Counted from the stretch's first letter, positions 39,280 through 49,872 are shown. The stretch is 64,000 nt of DNA from Lepidostoma basale (GCA_022606425.2 JAHDVF020001229.1:1178001-1242000), one strand, 5' to 3'. The notes: generated from the letters alone by a model not told the origin. Program-made: numbers and translations.

Positions 39280-39710
39280 AATTAATAATCAGATTCCTCC
39301 TTTTACTCCTTTCTCCTTAAATACTTTGTCTGCATTTAATCTCCCAAACTCCCATTCCCAATCAAATGTAAATTAATCATTTATTAATTTCTATATAAAT
39401 TATGTTTTTTCAAATGTATGTTTTTTCTAAATTACATTTTTTTATTCTTTTTATATTATCATCATGAATTATAATTATTTAATATTATTTATTGGTTCTT
39501 ACTGTAGTTAATTTTAAATTCGAATTATTGAACCGAATTTTAAATGCGTTTTTATAATAAATAAATCTGTCTTTGTTTAGTTTTTATTATATTTTTACAC
39601 CTGAAGATGGAGGTATCCTCTGAATCATGTCGTGTTTTTAAATATATTTTTTTAAATATTTTGTGGATTGAACAAAGTTATTTTCAATAAGTATATTCTT
39701 TGTTTTATTT
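39280..39710 (+). mobile_element. Hammerhead-type repeat (GGAGG family)
   Basis: CTCCTTTCTCCTTAAATACT through TTATTATATTTTTACACCTG and GGATTGAACAAAGTTATTTT matches 55500-55890 in inverted orientation. The hammerhead block is near its 3' end. The body is non-coding. Confidence 0.6.
39590..39640 (+). ncRNA. Hammerhead motif (GGAGG family), near-intact
   Basis: CTGAAGA (39601-39607), stem II GAGG/CCTC with loop TAT, GAATC in place of GAAAC (39622-39626), helix III palindrome changed to TCATGT, C39631, helix I ACAC/GTGT. One core base differs from consensus. Confidence 0.5.
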
Positions 39711-40160
39711 TTATTTGAATTTTTTTTTAAATAATAATGTAATGAAAAAAAACAATCAATCAATTATGAAATATAATTAGTCAGTAAATTTCTTTTTTTA
39801 TCGTAATAAAGCTTGGGAGGAATTTTTAAGGTTTCATAACACATCTGAAAAATAATAACTTCAAATGCTAATGGGGCAGCGACGCGGAATACGAAAACAA
39901 TAACCTGAGGTGGCTACGAAACCACAAAAATCGTCTTTCTCGGTCACCTTTTGTGCGTATGTTTCATGTTTTATTACGCATAACATTTCTTAATAAATTT
40001 CCGATTGCGTTAATGAAGTTGCGTGACCAATTGCGCCCGGGGGGAAAATCACACAATGACATTTTCAATATAACTTCATCGTATTATACGTCATTACGTA
40101 AAACGAAAACGCAGTGAGTTCTCATCACAGAGAACTAAAGCGTTCAAATTTTAATTATTA
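39710..40160. other. AT-rich stretch without recognised features
   Basis: No gene or repeat identified. Confidence 0.35.
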
Positions 40161-40220
40161 TATTACTGTTAAAATTTAAAACACTGTTATAATATCACAA
40201 TTTCTTTTTATTCACCGAGA

Positions 40221-40272
40221 GTGTCGCGACAGCTGTTTCGCCCGCCGATGTTGGCATCATCAGGTGTTACAA
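40221..40272 (-). ncRNA. Hammerhead motif, core intact
   Basis: Minus strand: CTGATGA (40257-40263), stem II GCCAAC/GCGGGC (two mismatches), GAAAC (40235-40239), ACA-GC-TGT, C17, GCGACACTC. Confidence 0.6.
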
Positions 40273-40305
40273 AAAACCGTTTATTGTAACACCTGTATAA
40301 AAGAT

Positions 40306-40362
40306 TATTGTAACACCTGACGATGCCAACATCGGTTGGCGAAACACCTGTCGCGACACTCT
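40306..40362 (+). ncRNA. Hammerhead ribozyme motif, intact core
   Basis: CTGACGA (40317-40323), perfect stem II GCCAAC/GTTGGC with loop ATCG, GAAAC (40341-40345), helix III ACA-CC-TGT, C40352, then GCGACACTC. Helix III differs from sisters in its loop only. Helix I is weak (C-G, C-G and TG/CA across mismatches). Confidence 0.65.
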
Positions 40363-40459
40363 TAGTGAGTAAAAAGAAATTGTGCTATTATAACAGCGTT
40401 TTAAATTTTAACAGTAATAATGTTGAAGTATCATAGTGTTTCGGCCAAAACAATGAACT

Positions 40460-40850
40460 ATTTAATTATTATATATATATATTTTTTCATAATATATTTT
40501 TAATAATAATTTGAAAGATTTTTTATAAAGTTCTTCTTCTTTATATCATTGGCAAACTCTTAGTACACACACAGACAGGTGGTTTTATCTTGCTTTATCT
40601 TGCCATTATAGTGGAAGGTTTTACCGAATCTGTGTTGTTTCCAGGGGCACCGCGTGAAACTGTTTTCGTAACACCGCAAGTGTAGGCACATAACTAACCT
40701 AATCTAACCATTAATTTATTTAATTTAAATAAAAAATTGTTATATTATTATTATTATTAGGAATTATTGATTTTAATGAATTTTAAATGTATAATGACGA
40801 TTTATTTATTGTCGGCAGAAAAAAATGTCGCAAATGTGACTCCATCTCCG
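40460..40850. other. AT-rich stretch without recognised genes
   Basis: TTTATCTTGC occurs twice in a row (40585-40605). CTTCTTCTT at 40532. Nothing assignable. Confidence 0.35.
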
Positions 40851-41215
40851 AATGTTGCGCACCCTATTGACTGATATGATCACCAACACTGAGGGGTTGC
40901 AAGAATTAGAGCAGAAAGAGAATTGTTGTCCAATACAGAGTTTAGAAAAATTTGGGACACATCCTCCACAGCGAAAAATATGGTTTGCTGCACCACATCA
41001 CGAAGGGAAAGATTAAAATAGTCGCAGTGTGGGAAGACCCCAGATGTCCTGTCTGAAAAATATCAAAGAGTGGACCGAAATTCAGAGGGTGGGGAAGTTG
41101 TTCCGCTAATACAGGACTGAGAAACCTACGTCAAGGTGATAGAGCCGACCGACGTCGCGACGCGTCGTGGGGACCTGACACGCCACATGAAGAAAAATAA
41201 TAATGGCATTCTCAT
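40850..41215 (+). pseudogene. LINE C-terminal region ('SVGRPQMSCLKNIKEW' family)
   Basis: Plus frames: RMLRTLLTD.ITNTEGLQ, VQYRV.KNLGHILHSEKYGLLHHITKGKIK, SVGRPQMSCLKNIKEWTEIQRVGKLFR, RDLTRHMKKN. Same family as 23945-24260 and 52462-52560. Frameshifts throughout. Confidence 0.65.
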
Positions 41216-41357
41216 GTTTTTAAAACCACACATTTATAACAAAATATGTACTTATTTATTTACCACATATTTTACGTAATGTAAAAAAATATTCAATTTT
41301 GATTTCTTCAATCAAAAATAATGAACCCTAAAATTATATGTATGATTACTTTAGAAG

Positions 41358-41910
41358 TTAACCACTTCAATACCGTAAGGCCACTGGTGGCCGCTACGTA
41401 CGCGCACCATCAATACCGTAAGGTCACTTTTCATTAAAAATGATTCCAGTAGGAATTTAAATTTTTTTTTGTGTGGCTAGCGACATTTATACTCGTACAC
41501 TATCTCTGCAAGAAAAATGAATGTTCTGATCTCATCTTATTGAAAAGGGGATTTTTGTAGAAGTCAAGCACTAGAGTTACCACTTATTCTTGAGATTGAT
41601 ATAAAGGGTCATTTATATCACTTGACAGAATTAAATTTCAAGTGATAATAGACAAGAACTGATACAACATACTTTGATTTTTGAATGTTTGCTTTTAATA
41701 AATATTTTTTTTATAAAACTGTAAAAAATATATTTATTTATGCTTGTAACAACCCTGAAAGAAAAATCTAATATTCGAAATTTCGATAATGCAACTTGAA
41801 AAATGTAAACTTGCATAAAATCCATTAGCCCTCAATTTTTATAATTAAAAACATGCGGTATGTGCGCGTTCCTAAGCTTAAAACATCGCGGTGCTTAAAC
41901 GGTTATATCA
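41358..41910. mobile_element. Candidate piggyBac-like MITE
   Basis: TTAA at 41358 followed by CCACTTCAATACCG; the right end is CGGTGCTTAAACGG followed by TTAT, its complement CCGTTTAAGCACCG agreeing at 9 of 14, differences mostly transitions. ATCAATACCGTAAGG is repeated inside the left end (41370, 41409). No transposase; a 64-codon minus frame is not recognisable. Confidence 0.4.
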
Positions 41911-42480
41911 AATTCTTGAGTTTTGATCAATTATATAATTTTACTTATTTAAAATATCTCTATTACGCGCTCAAATAATAATTCAATTGTCTATTTATGT
42001 CATAAATAGTGTGGTATCAAAATTGAGAGACGTCTCGTAATACTACTATTATATTAAATCGAAATAACAATAAAAATAAAACAAGAATTATATTTTCTTT
42101 AGTTTTTAATTCGAGTGTTCGCAAATCATTTTCACTTTCAACTGCACCAGGCTTTAGTTGAAAGAGACGAGCAATATTGGAGATGAAGTCTAAAATAGCA
42201 ATATGCTTAATGGAGGTCTGAATTCGACGTCAAACTCAACTACCGTTGAACGATTTGGTACGTTCCGTAATACAACTAGTTAACTGTTTGTGTAGTTTGC
42301 TGTCCAATCTCGATGTCGGAACAGCTCACCGCCAATACGATGGGTAAATTAATCCCTCGAATCGAGAACTTATTCTTCCGAATAGACACCGATATCTTTC
42401 AATGCCCATATCGAAACATCGATCACTTAAATCAAAATTTCAAAACATTTTTAATATAATTTGTTTTTGAATGTATACAA
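41910..42480. other. Stretch without recognised features
   Basis: No gene or repeat identified. Confidence 0.35.
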
Positions 42481-42484
42481 ATAT

Positions 42485-42556
42485 CGGCTCAGTTATCATA
42501 TTCTGTTTCCAAAAAAAAATTAAATCTTCGTCTCTATTGAGATACAATTAATCCTT
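42485..42556 (-). mobile_element. End fragment of the TTGTATCTC foldback family
   Basis: CATATTCTGTTTCC...ATCTTCGTCTCTATTGAGATACAATTAATCC: the outer ~65 bp of one arm. Confidence 0.65.
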
Positions 42557-42841
42557 AAAAAAATTATATAAATTAAAAATAATCGAACCTTCTATATATT
42601 GTATATGTCGGTACAAAAGCTTTTTTAATTTTGACGTAAAATATATATATTAAAAAAGCAAAATTTAATCACTGTTTTCAAGATCATTACCAGTATTTTA
42701 TTATTTTTTGTCATTTAAACGAAATATTAGAATTTTAAATATATTGAAACTTCAAAAACCAAACATCATCGCTATTTCATTAATTAAATTACCTGGTAGC
42801 GTAAATTGTACGCAATGAAAATAATGGAAATGTCTAAATTT

Positions 42842-42925
42842 AAAACAAATATTTAGTTTTATTCCACTTGCTTTTATTTTTCTGGCCGGTTTCGACACCA
42901 AGAACGAGTGGAATAAAACTATCAC
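42842..42925. repeat. Small inverted repeat with half-hammerhead
   Basis: TAGTTTTATTCCACT (42855) and AGTGGAATAAAACTA (42906) flank, on the minus strand, TTGGTGTCGAAACCGGCC: a GAAAC plus ACCGGC helix-III-like end without CUGANGA. Confidence 0.35.
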
Positions 42926-42964
42926 ATATACTCGTATGTACTTCAGATATTTATATAATTTACT

Positions 42965-43190
42965 TAAGACCTTAACAATGTGGAATTCCAACGTGACTAT
43001 TTTTTTGTAACGAAAACAGTTTTTGAAGATACTTTTCTCGGTGGTTTAAGGTTTTTATATTTCATCACTGGCAAAACGGTATAAACTCATATATAATATA
43101 TTGTATCCTTTTAGTTCTCCCGACGATGAAGATATTAACCAAATTATAGAAAACTGGCATAATATTCAATGAATTGGTATTTTGATAAGG
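42965..43190. mobile_element. Decayed AAGGT-family hammerhead element
   Basis: ACAATGTGGAATTCCAACGT then TTTTCTCGGTGGTTTAAGGT as in 9000-9080, and CCGACGATGAAGATATTAAC on the plus strand. No intact core. Confidence 0.35.
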
Positions 43191-43554
43191 TAGAGGACAA
43201 CTTTTAAAGCAATTCTTTTATTCGACAATATTTAATCTATAAAACTATACAAAAAAACTGTATTTACACAATTTGGAAATTTTACTTTTTCAATTTATTT
43301 TTACAAAATAATAAACTTCAACTAGTACCTTATGTTTTTCGTATGAATTAAGATATTGTTTTTCCATTGTTAAGTATATTTTTCGTGTATTTAATATTAC
43401 GAGGGCAATAAAACAATAAGACACAAATTTAATTTATAATATAATAAGTGTTATTATTTGTACACAGGACACTTTTTACATATTTACCAAGAGTCATACA
43501 AGGAACTTTCAAAAATACAGTCTCAGCCACCAATAACAAAATATTTACTTAATG

Positions 43555-43860
43555 CGAATGTAAATGTCAGTTTTCTAGATGTTTTATTTTACAGAAATGA
43601 TATCACCAAGTCATTGTCAAATTAGAAAACAGAATGAAGTAAACATTAATGATTTAATATGGAGTTTTACCTCATTGTTCAGGAAACAAGAAGTAACCGA
43701 TTTTTTTATTAAATCCAGTAAGTATTTAAGTATTGTTTCTTGAGCAATTGTGTAAAACTCCATATTAACTAATTAATATGAAAGAAAATATTTTATTTTT
43801 TTAATTTGATAATGCCTTAGATAAGTGAAATATGTCATCCACATAATTGTAAAAAAAAAA
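43555..43860. mobile_element. GCCTT-family hammerhead-type foldback, decayed
   Basis: Left: GTAAATGTCAGTTTTCTAGA...GAAATGATATCACC...TCATTGTCAAATTA. Right: TTTGATAATGCCTTAGATAAGTGAAATATG (43804-43834). Inner TAATATGGAGTTTTACCTCATTGTTCAGGA and its complement near 43745-43770 form a second pair, as in 7950-7975. Confidence 0.5.
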
Positions 43861-43914
43861 TCAAGAAACAGACAATTGTACAGTATTTGTATATCTAAAG
43901 TGACAAAAACGATG

Positions 43915-44135
43915 TCGTACCAAATATCCATAAGCAGTGGCGGTACTCCCATAAAGGCCCAGAAGCCCAACTTGCGTACAGGTTTTGAATTAAAACCCTC
44001 AAATCTAAGTTATCATCATTTTTCAGCTTATTTTTATTTTTTGTGCTTCTCTTTTAAATTCTCATAATGTAATTGCAAACGATCTGGAAATATGTCTGTA
44101 ATGTTGGTAATTTTTATTCAAATAAATTAAATGAA
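43915..44135 (+). mobile_element. LINE fragment with ACGATCTGGA 3' UTR
   Basis: AGTGGCGGTACTCCCATAAA...AACCCTCAAATCTAAG (matches 29912-30052 inverted), then GTGCTTCTCTTTTAAATTCT and TTGCAAACGATCTGG as in 4905-5000, ending in ATTAAATGAAATG. Confidence 0.6.
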
Positions 44136-44299
44136 ATGAAACTTTCATCGCTGATAGAATTTTGTTCTCCCAACGAAGATTGCAGCTCGAAACAGCGCCT
44201 CGTCCGTCCTTCCTTATGTTGTGGGACCAAGAGATTCGCTTCCTGCCAACACTTCGTGGACCTTCTATTTTGCTCTCATTGATCAGATGCAATTAATAT

Positions 44300-44900
44300 T
44301 TTCCTCTCTTAATCAAATATGCGACCTTACGGGCTTTAATACATGCAATAGATGTATTAAATAAAATATTTCCATATTATTTTCACAATATGCATATTAT
44401 CCATGCGTTTTCGAATACGGGATGCATCGAAGTCTATTACAGCTGCAAAGAATTTCCACCCTTCAGATATTTTCTTATTCAATAAACACATTCTGCTTTA
44501 ATATGTTTCCCCCATTGATATGTCCTCGCTACCGATCGGAGGTAGATTCTATTGAATAAAAGCTTTGAATTTTAGGGATCTATTTTTGCGCCCTTTGTAG
44601 AATGCTTGCGCTATGTAGAATTGAAGACTCGGAAATGCAGAATTATTACATTCCACGGAACTGATTTGAGCCCTACATGAGGAAATTGTATATGAACTGT
44701 TTAACCTGCTGATTGGATATTGTGCGGACGGGTCACTGTACAATCTATGCAATTTGAGGTTTTGGTAAACCTGCCGGTCACAGGTCACGATCGCTTCAAT
44801 TAATTCAAGCGTACTCATGCCCTTATTAGATGTTTGTTAAATTTCAACCCTAGAGATTGTAGGATGCCGCTGAAGCATTTAATGCGCTAGTTTCCCTTTG
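44300..44900. other. Stretch without recognised features
   Basis: An 89-codon minus frame (44549-44818) has no recognisable domain. No repeat identified. Confidence 0.35.
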
Positions 44901-44924
44901 CTTTCCACATTTTGTATACAACAG

Positions 44925-45070
44925 GTTAATTACTGTATACACTTAATTAGCTATAGCTAGCCATTTTTATTGACATGTGAATTCTACCAAGCCAGTTACA
45001 GCGTGAGATATATTTTTGAATGATGGACCTTTGGTGCGGCAGTTATAGCTGTAGCCACTCTGCCAATAAT
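44925..45070 (-). mobile_element. tRNA-derived SINE, decayed, 'ACAACAGGT' 3' end
   Basis: GTATACAACAGGTTAA at 44933 (the 3' end seen also at 49657 and 51719), then TTGACATGTGAATTCTACCA and a worn tRNA-like head (ATGGACCTTTGGTGCGGCAG...CACTCTGCCA). Confidence 0.6.
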
Positions 45071-45159
45071 GCTTTATTTTCTATCATATTCTAATATATA
45101 CTACATATCAATTTTTACCATTTACTATTTGGTTTCATAAATTGTAAAATTAATATTAT

Positions 45160-45410
45160 ATGGCAGTGAACGGTGGTGTTCTTGTGCCAACCCTTACGCA
45201 TGGAAGCTTAGCATGGAACTGGCAAAAGAAGGATGAAAGTAGAATAAATAATAATGAATAAATACGATAGAGTGTGAAACGCATGTAAGAAGTGAATGCT
45301 TTGCGTACAAGTCTAATGAGCAAAATAATGAATGAATCTGGAAGACTCGCGGAAAGAATGAATGAAGAAAGAAGAGTTAAAAAAAGTATATGTAAACGAT
45401 GTAAACGGAA
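45160..45410 (+). pseudogene. L1f fragment, plus strand, joined tail-on to an antisense copy
   Basis: NGGVLVPTLTHGSLAWNWQKKDESRIN, a deleted segment, MSKIMNES...ERMNEERRVKKSICKRCKRN (frameshifted VYVNDVNGT). It breaks at 45410, inside the NDVNG block, exactly where an antisense copy begins in the same block. Confidence 0.7.
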
Positions 45411-46075
45411 CAGTCTTCCTCTATTTCTGGTTTCATTTAAATCGTTAACATATAATTTTTTTACTATTCTTTCTCCATTCATTTTTCCGTATGTCCAAAC
45501 CATCTGAATGATACATTCATTATTTTGTTCAAAACACCATCATTTGCACCGCATTCACTTCTTATATTTTCAATCGACACTATCATACACAGAGTATCCA
45601 CACATTCGTTTAAGAGATCTCATTTCTACTAAATTTATTCTACTTTCATCCTTCTTTTGCCAGTTCCATGCTTCGCTTCTATACATAAGGGTCGGTAGAA
45701 GAACACCATTGTGCAATGCCATTCTAGCTTTTTTGGGTAGATTTTCTTTTGCGATGACAACTTTAAGTGCGCCATTCACTTCGTTGCCTGCCCCAACCCT
45801 TCTTTTAATATCCCTCTCCACATATTTTGTAAATATACTACGTAAATACACGAACTCGTCTACTTCCTCCAAATTTTCACCAATCACGCTAATGTTGCAG
45901 ACTGTCATGATTTCTTATTTTTTAATTATCTTGGACTTGTTAACATTTATCATCAGATTATTTCGCATGCATACCTCGTACATACTATTCACCAGGACTT
46001 TTAGTGCATGCTCGTTGTCTGCAAGTAGGACAGCGTCATCCGCATACAATACAGCTTTCTGACACTCCGCTCATT
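45411..46075 (-). pseudogene. L1f LINE including the reverse-transcriptase YADD box
   Basis: The minus strand, from upstream: ...SESCIVYADDAVLLADNEHALKVLVNSMYEVCMRNNLMINVNKSK, where YADD (46035-46046) is the catalytic box of the reverse transcriptase. Then TVCNISVIGENLEEVDEFVYL, KRRVGAGNEVNGALKVV, LMYRSEAWNWQKKDESRINLVEMRSLKRMCGYSVYD, NENIRSECGANDGV, RKMNGERIVKKLYVNDLNETRNRGR, ending at 45411. It is the only copy in the window keeping the catalytic box. Frameshifts near 45590, 45830 and 45915. It lacks the C terminus and 3' end. Confidence 0.85.
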
Positions 46076-46140
46076 TTGGCACCTACATCCCCAACCATTT
46101 CAGCTCTTAAGTAAAATGCTGTAAAATTATTATGTAACGG

Positions 46141-46386
46141 TTGTATACTCTATTTCGGGTTATCGTGTACCAAGATATAGGTATTTCAATTATTATATAC
46201 GAGTACATGAGATACATATTTCAACGGAGCATGTTATCACCGGCCGATTCCATGAATTTGCCGAACGATCTATTTCGATTATCTCCGATGTCAGCCAAGC
46301 GATTGGGTTGTGATGACAACACGGCATCGGCAGCTTCCGACAGCGTATCTGTTGGTTACGGGGGAGATATTAATCTGACAATTTAG
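46141..46386 (+). CDS. Unassigned open frame, possible exon
   Basis: 81 codons. The last ~50 (FQRSMLSPADSMNLPNDLFRLSPMSAKRLGCDDNTASAASDSVSVGYGGDINLTI) are compositionally protein-like with balanced codons, unlike the flanks. No domain recognised and no repeat copy in the window. It may be an exon or a unique remnant. No function proposed. Confidence 0.2.
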   Translation: MYTLFRVIVYQDIGISIIIYEYMRYIFQRSMLSPADSMNLPNDLFRLSPMSAKRLGCDDNTASAASDSVSVGYGGDINLTI

Positions 46387-46599
46387 GGATACCTGAAAGA
46401 TTGCGATTAGATTCACACCAACGTGAACAACCATCAATAGATTTATATCTTCGTATGATTTGTGTCCGATTTAACCGTAAGAAAACCAAAATGTGATTGT
46501 GCGAATATTCTGAAGTTGTCATTAAATTCTTGGATGTTTTCTACTTTACTTTACTTTATTTTCTTATATATTTCATTTTCTTATATATTTAATTTTGTG

Positions 46600-46735
46600 C
46601 ATGACACAATGTGTAAACGTTGAGGAAGCGATTTGAAAAGTACGTCAGGAAAGAAAGGTGTGATGGTCCATTCTTTCCCCTTACCCCTTCGGGGAGACGG
46701 TGGGATGGTTGGATATTTAGTTAGTTTATCATATA
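46600..46735 (+). pseudogene. L1f 3' terminus with decayed TTAG tail
   Basis: CATGACACAATGTGTAAACGTTGAGGAAGC, CAGGAAAGAAAGGTGTGATG, ACCCCTTCGGGGAGACGG, then GGATATTTAGTTAG. Confidence 0.7.
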
Positions 46736-46739
46736 TATC

Positions 46740-48195
46740 TTCATTTTGTTAAATTATTGTAATTCACTTATTTGAATCTTAACTGTTAACTCTTCTTATC
46801 ATTTATACTTGTGGTAACATGTAATTGGCCTTATATTCTTTCTACGTGTTTTATTTAAGTATGGTAATCACTGTTTGTTACCCTAAATAAATGATCTACG
46901 TAAAATAATAAGGGTATACAGCGAGCTTTAGCTTCCATTATTCTTAACCTCCAACTTCTACTGTCCCTTGTTTCGACCACATAAAATTTAAAAAAATGCT
47001 ATTTAATATACTGCCAGTATATTAAATTAATTATACAATGTGGAAAGCAATGATAATAAATCTTATTTTGCTGCTTTTCCGAGTATTATACCGTTGCTGT
47101 GTTAATTAAATAATGTTAACATGTATTGGTATCTATAAAATAAGAAATATAATTACAAATACAAACTATATATGGTATATATTTTTTTTCGGCTGTATAT
47201 TATGACTGCATTTCAGTCGGTTTCGATACGTATCGATACCCAGACTCGAATCAAGATGAAATGGTACATTGATGTTCTTAGGATTTAAAATACCCAGAAT
47301 CTCGTGGAGGCATCAAATTGAAAAACTATTTTTTAACATATTCAAATATTGAAGTTCTCGAAGATTTATCAATTGAATGCCTGAAGTTAAATAGGCACTA
47401 AGTACCAAAAAATGAACAAAAAATACGAAGTATTCAATTTTGTTCTATATGACATATAGAACGAAACTTTTTGTTTTTTTGTATTTTTTTTTTGGTACTT
47501 AATGCCTATTTTACTGCAATCATTCAATTTTGAAATTTGTAAAGATGAAAGTTAACATGACCATGGACACATTTGTATCAAACTTGAGTTTTTGTTTCTT
47601 AATTTAAACACACCAATATTGGTACATACCTTAAGGCTGACTTATGAAGGTGTCATTATTTGAATAATTCGCGGCCCGAGGGTAAAAAGCTGCGTTGGTT
47701 GTTTAAAATCGCAATACGTGATCTGTCAATCAAGATAAAGATAGATAAAACAGCAATTTCGTTTTGAATGTCCTGAAGTCACAATTTAATTATTTTTTTT
47801 AAATAAAATGCAATTTAGTTAATTTCAAGTAATTTATATTGGATGTGAAGACAAGAACAAATCATTAATTTTATTGAAAAGTAAATAAATTTCAAATTTC
47901 CATTTTCAATGGATGTGTTTCGTGATACTATGACCAACATTTCGGAGATGGTTGCAGACTAATTTTCATGGTTGTTGATGTGAGTATGTGTGTGTGTATG
48001 TGTTGAGTAAAGTATGCAAAGCTTCATCTGATAATCTAATTACATTGATAACATAAGTCGACTACATTCTTTACATATAAATATTACAGTACAAACAAAC
48101 CCATTTTTACATTGGAAAACATTTTCGAAGTGTATTTAGGTATACATTACCACTTATCACGCCGTGGCATTCATATGTTACTGCCAACGGTTGAA
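46740..48195. other. AT-rich stretch without recognised genes
   Basis: CAAAAAATGAACAAAAAATACGAAG...TTCTATATGACATATAGAAC...TTTTTGTTTTTTTGTATT (47406-47500) is a ~90 bp imperfect hairpin centred on TATGACATATAG. 47985-48002 is a GT-rich run. Nothing else assigned. Confidence 0.4.
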
Positions 48196-48199
48196 TTAA

Positions 48200-49200
48200 A
48201 GTAACAAACAAACCATCACGCCGTTTCTCCGCAGGGGCAGGCAGCGAGAATGGACCGCCACACTACTCTATCCTGGCACACCTCTCTAGCTTCCTCCACA
48301 TTCATACAATGAGTCATACACGCACGTCGATTCTTCCGATTTCTAACATGACCAACCCTTAAAATTTTATTAATTTGGTCGTGCCATGTTTTCTTCAGTC
48401 TGCCTCGACTCCGTACTCCATTTACATCATTAACGTATACTTTCTTAACAATTCTTTCTCTATCCATGCGCTCCATATGTCCGAACCAACAAATCCTTTC
48501 ATAATTTTGTTCATAATACCTTCTTCCGCTCTACATTCCTTTCTTATATCAGCATTTGAGATTCTGTCGTATATCGTTCTACCACACATACGTCTTAGGG
48601 ACCTCATCCCTACCGCGTTTATTCTGCTCTTATCCTTCTTCTGCCAGTTCCATGCTTCGCTTCTATTTTATTTATTTATTTATTTATTTACTTTAAATAG
48701 TACACATGTACAAAACACATGTTCATTAGAAAATGTGTTGTGTACATGTAATTATAATAATAAGGTTACATTTTGTTTACCTATTTTTTAAATTCTATTC
48801 TAAAAAAAATTATACTCTGCACACTTTTGACATCCTATATGAGAATTCTGAGATTTAGTTTTTTTTCTGAAAAATGGGAGACTCTAGAGATTCTATGGGA
48901 GACTCTGAATATACATTAGGGTTGGGACCAGAAGTCCATTGTGAACGGCCGTTTTCGCTTTCATTGATAAATTCATGTTTCCAATGACTATTTCTAAAGC
49001 TCCATTCACTTTGTTACCCGTACCAACCCTTCTTTCGACGTCACTATCCGTTCGACCATCCGCTGTGAACATGCCACCTAAATACACAAATTCACTAACC
49101 TGCTCCAAGTTCTCTTCGTTCACACTTATGTTACAAACTGTCGTTTGCTCCTCGAGCCGTATTATCGAATTCTTGAAAGCTTCACATTGAATTGAAGTAA
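48200..49200 (-). pseudogene. L1f LINE C-terminal region, GTTT-type tail, split by an insertion
   Basis: 48205-48662: 3' end, then [98 protein letters not shown]. 48906-49200 resumes with LVPTLMY, NMNLSMKAKTAVHNGLL, VERRVGTGNKVNGALEIV, EQVSEFVYLGGMFTADGR. A ~240 bp insertion (48663-48905) separates MYGSEAW halves. A deletion near 48488 removes 'SLRWFGH'. Confidence 0.8.
48663..48905 (-). mobile_element. Inserted element with (TTTA)n end
   Basis: (TTTA)n at 48666-48692 followed by ACTTTAAATAGTACACATGT; read on the minus strand this is a 3' UTR with an (AAAT)n tail, as for a LINE or SINE. Contains ACACATGT / ACATGTGT-type palindromes and a repeat of GGGAGACTCT (48876, 48897). Class not assigned. 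Confidence 0.5.
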
Positions 49201-49439
49201 AGGTCCTCAATGTCCTTTTATCATCCTATATATAAATACATAATATGCAACAAAATTTGTACGGCGGCATAATGAGTATTTTTTAAAGATGCATGACTCG
49301 ATACGTGTAAAGGGTAAAAAATTCATTCCATTTATATTTAGTTGGAATGAACCGTGGCAAAACCTTAAAGAAGTTGAATTCATTTGATTGATTCATGGTA
49401 TAACTCAAAGGTTCCCAATTTTTTTTCCGGTTTACGGCT

Positions 49440-49562
49440 CCCTTAAAACATCAGATTTTGTCGGAATAACCTGGATGCAGTTTGCACAAGACAGAGTGAC
49501 ATGGAAGCGAATGGAGGAGGCCTTTGTCCAGGATTGAACGGAAATAAGAAGATGAAGAAGTA
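49440..49562 (+). pseudogene. LINE 3' end with GAA-type tail
   Basis: WMQFAQDRVTWKRMEEAFVQD then stop: the very C terminus ('QDR..W..M.EAFVQQW') of the family at 55946-56335. The tail GAAGATGAAGAAG is at 49548. Confidence 0.65.
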
Positions 49563-49644
49563 TAAATAAAAAAATATATTACGGAAACAAGTATTTTTTA
49601 TAAATATTCTTGGAGGGGTACCTTCGGAGAAACGGGGTTATGGT

Positions 49645-49872
49645 TGTTTTTTTTTTATGTATACAACAGGTCGTTTGAACCCTATTACTGCAAACAATTT
49701 TTTTTTTTAAACTATATTTATATTGATTCTCGTGACATGTGATAGGTAGCCAATCTATCGCCATTTTATTGTCACGTGAATTCTACACCAGGCCAAAGAC
49801 TGTGTGAATCGAACCCGGGACCTTCGGTATGGAAGTCAGAGCTTTTACCTCTCTGCCACGAAGGTCGTCAAT
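49645..49872 (-). mobile_element. tRNA-derived SINE
   Basis: Minus strand: tRNA-like head with box A (TGGCAGAGAGGTAAAAGC) and box B (GGTTCGATTC), body TGGTGTAGAATTCACGTGAC and ATAAAATGGCGATAGATTGG, 3' end AGGGTTCAAACGACCTGTTG. Differs from 54713-54985 in its 3' end. Inserted beside an L1f TTAG tail remnant (49610-49645; 49872-49908). Confidence 0.75.

Larger units (their letters stand above)
40161..40457. mobile_element. Complete hammerhead foldback element (GCCAAC family)
   Basis: Arms of about 75 bp: TACTGTTAAAATTTAAAACA ... GAGAGTGTCGCGACAG and the complement CTGTCGCGACACTC ... TTTTAAATTTTAACAGTA. Each ends inward in a hammerhead; the spacer carries GTAACACCTG twice. The tail ATGTTGAAGTATCATAGTGT...CCAAAACAATG extends to 40457. 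Best reference copy of the family here. Confidence 0.75.

Noticed and set aside
42842..42925. Eleventh hammerhead family
   Set aside because: GAAACCGGC is present but no CUGANGA box lies at the right distance, so only a half motif can be claimed.
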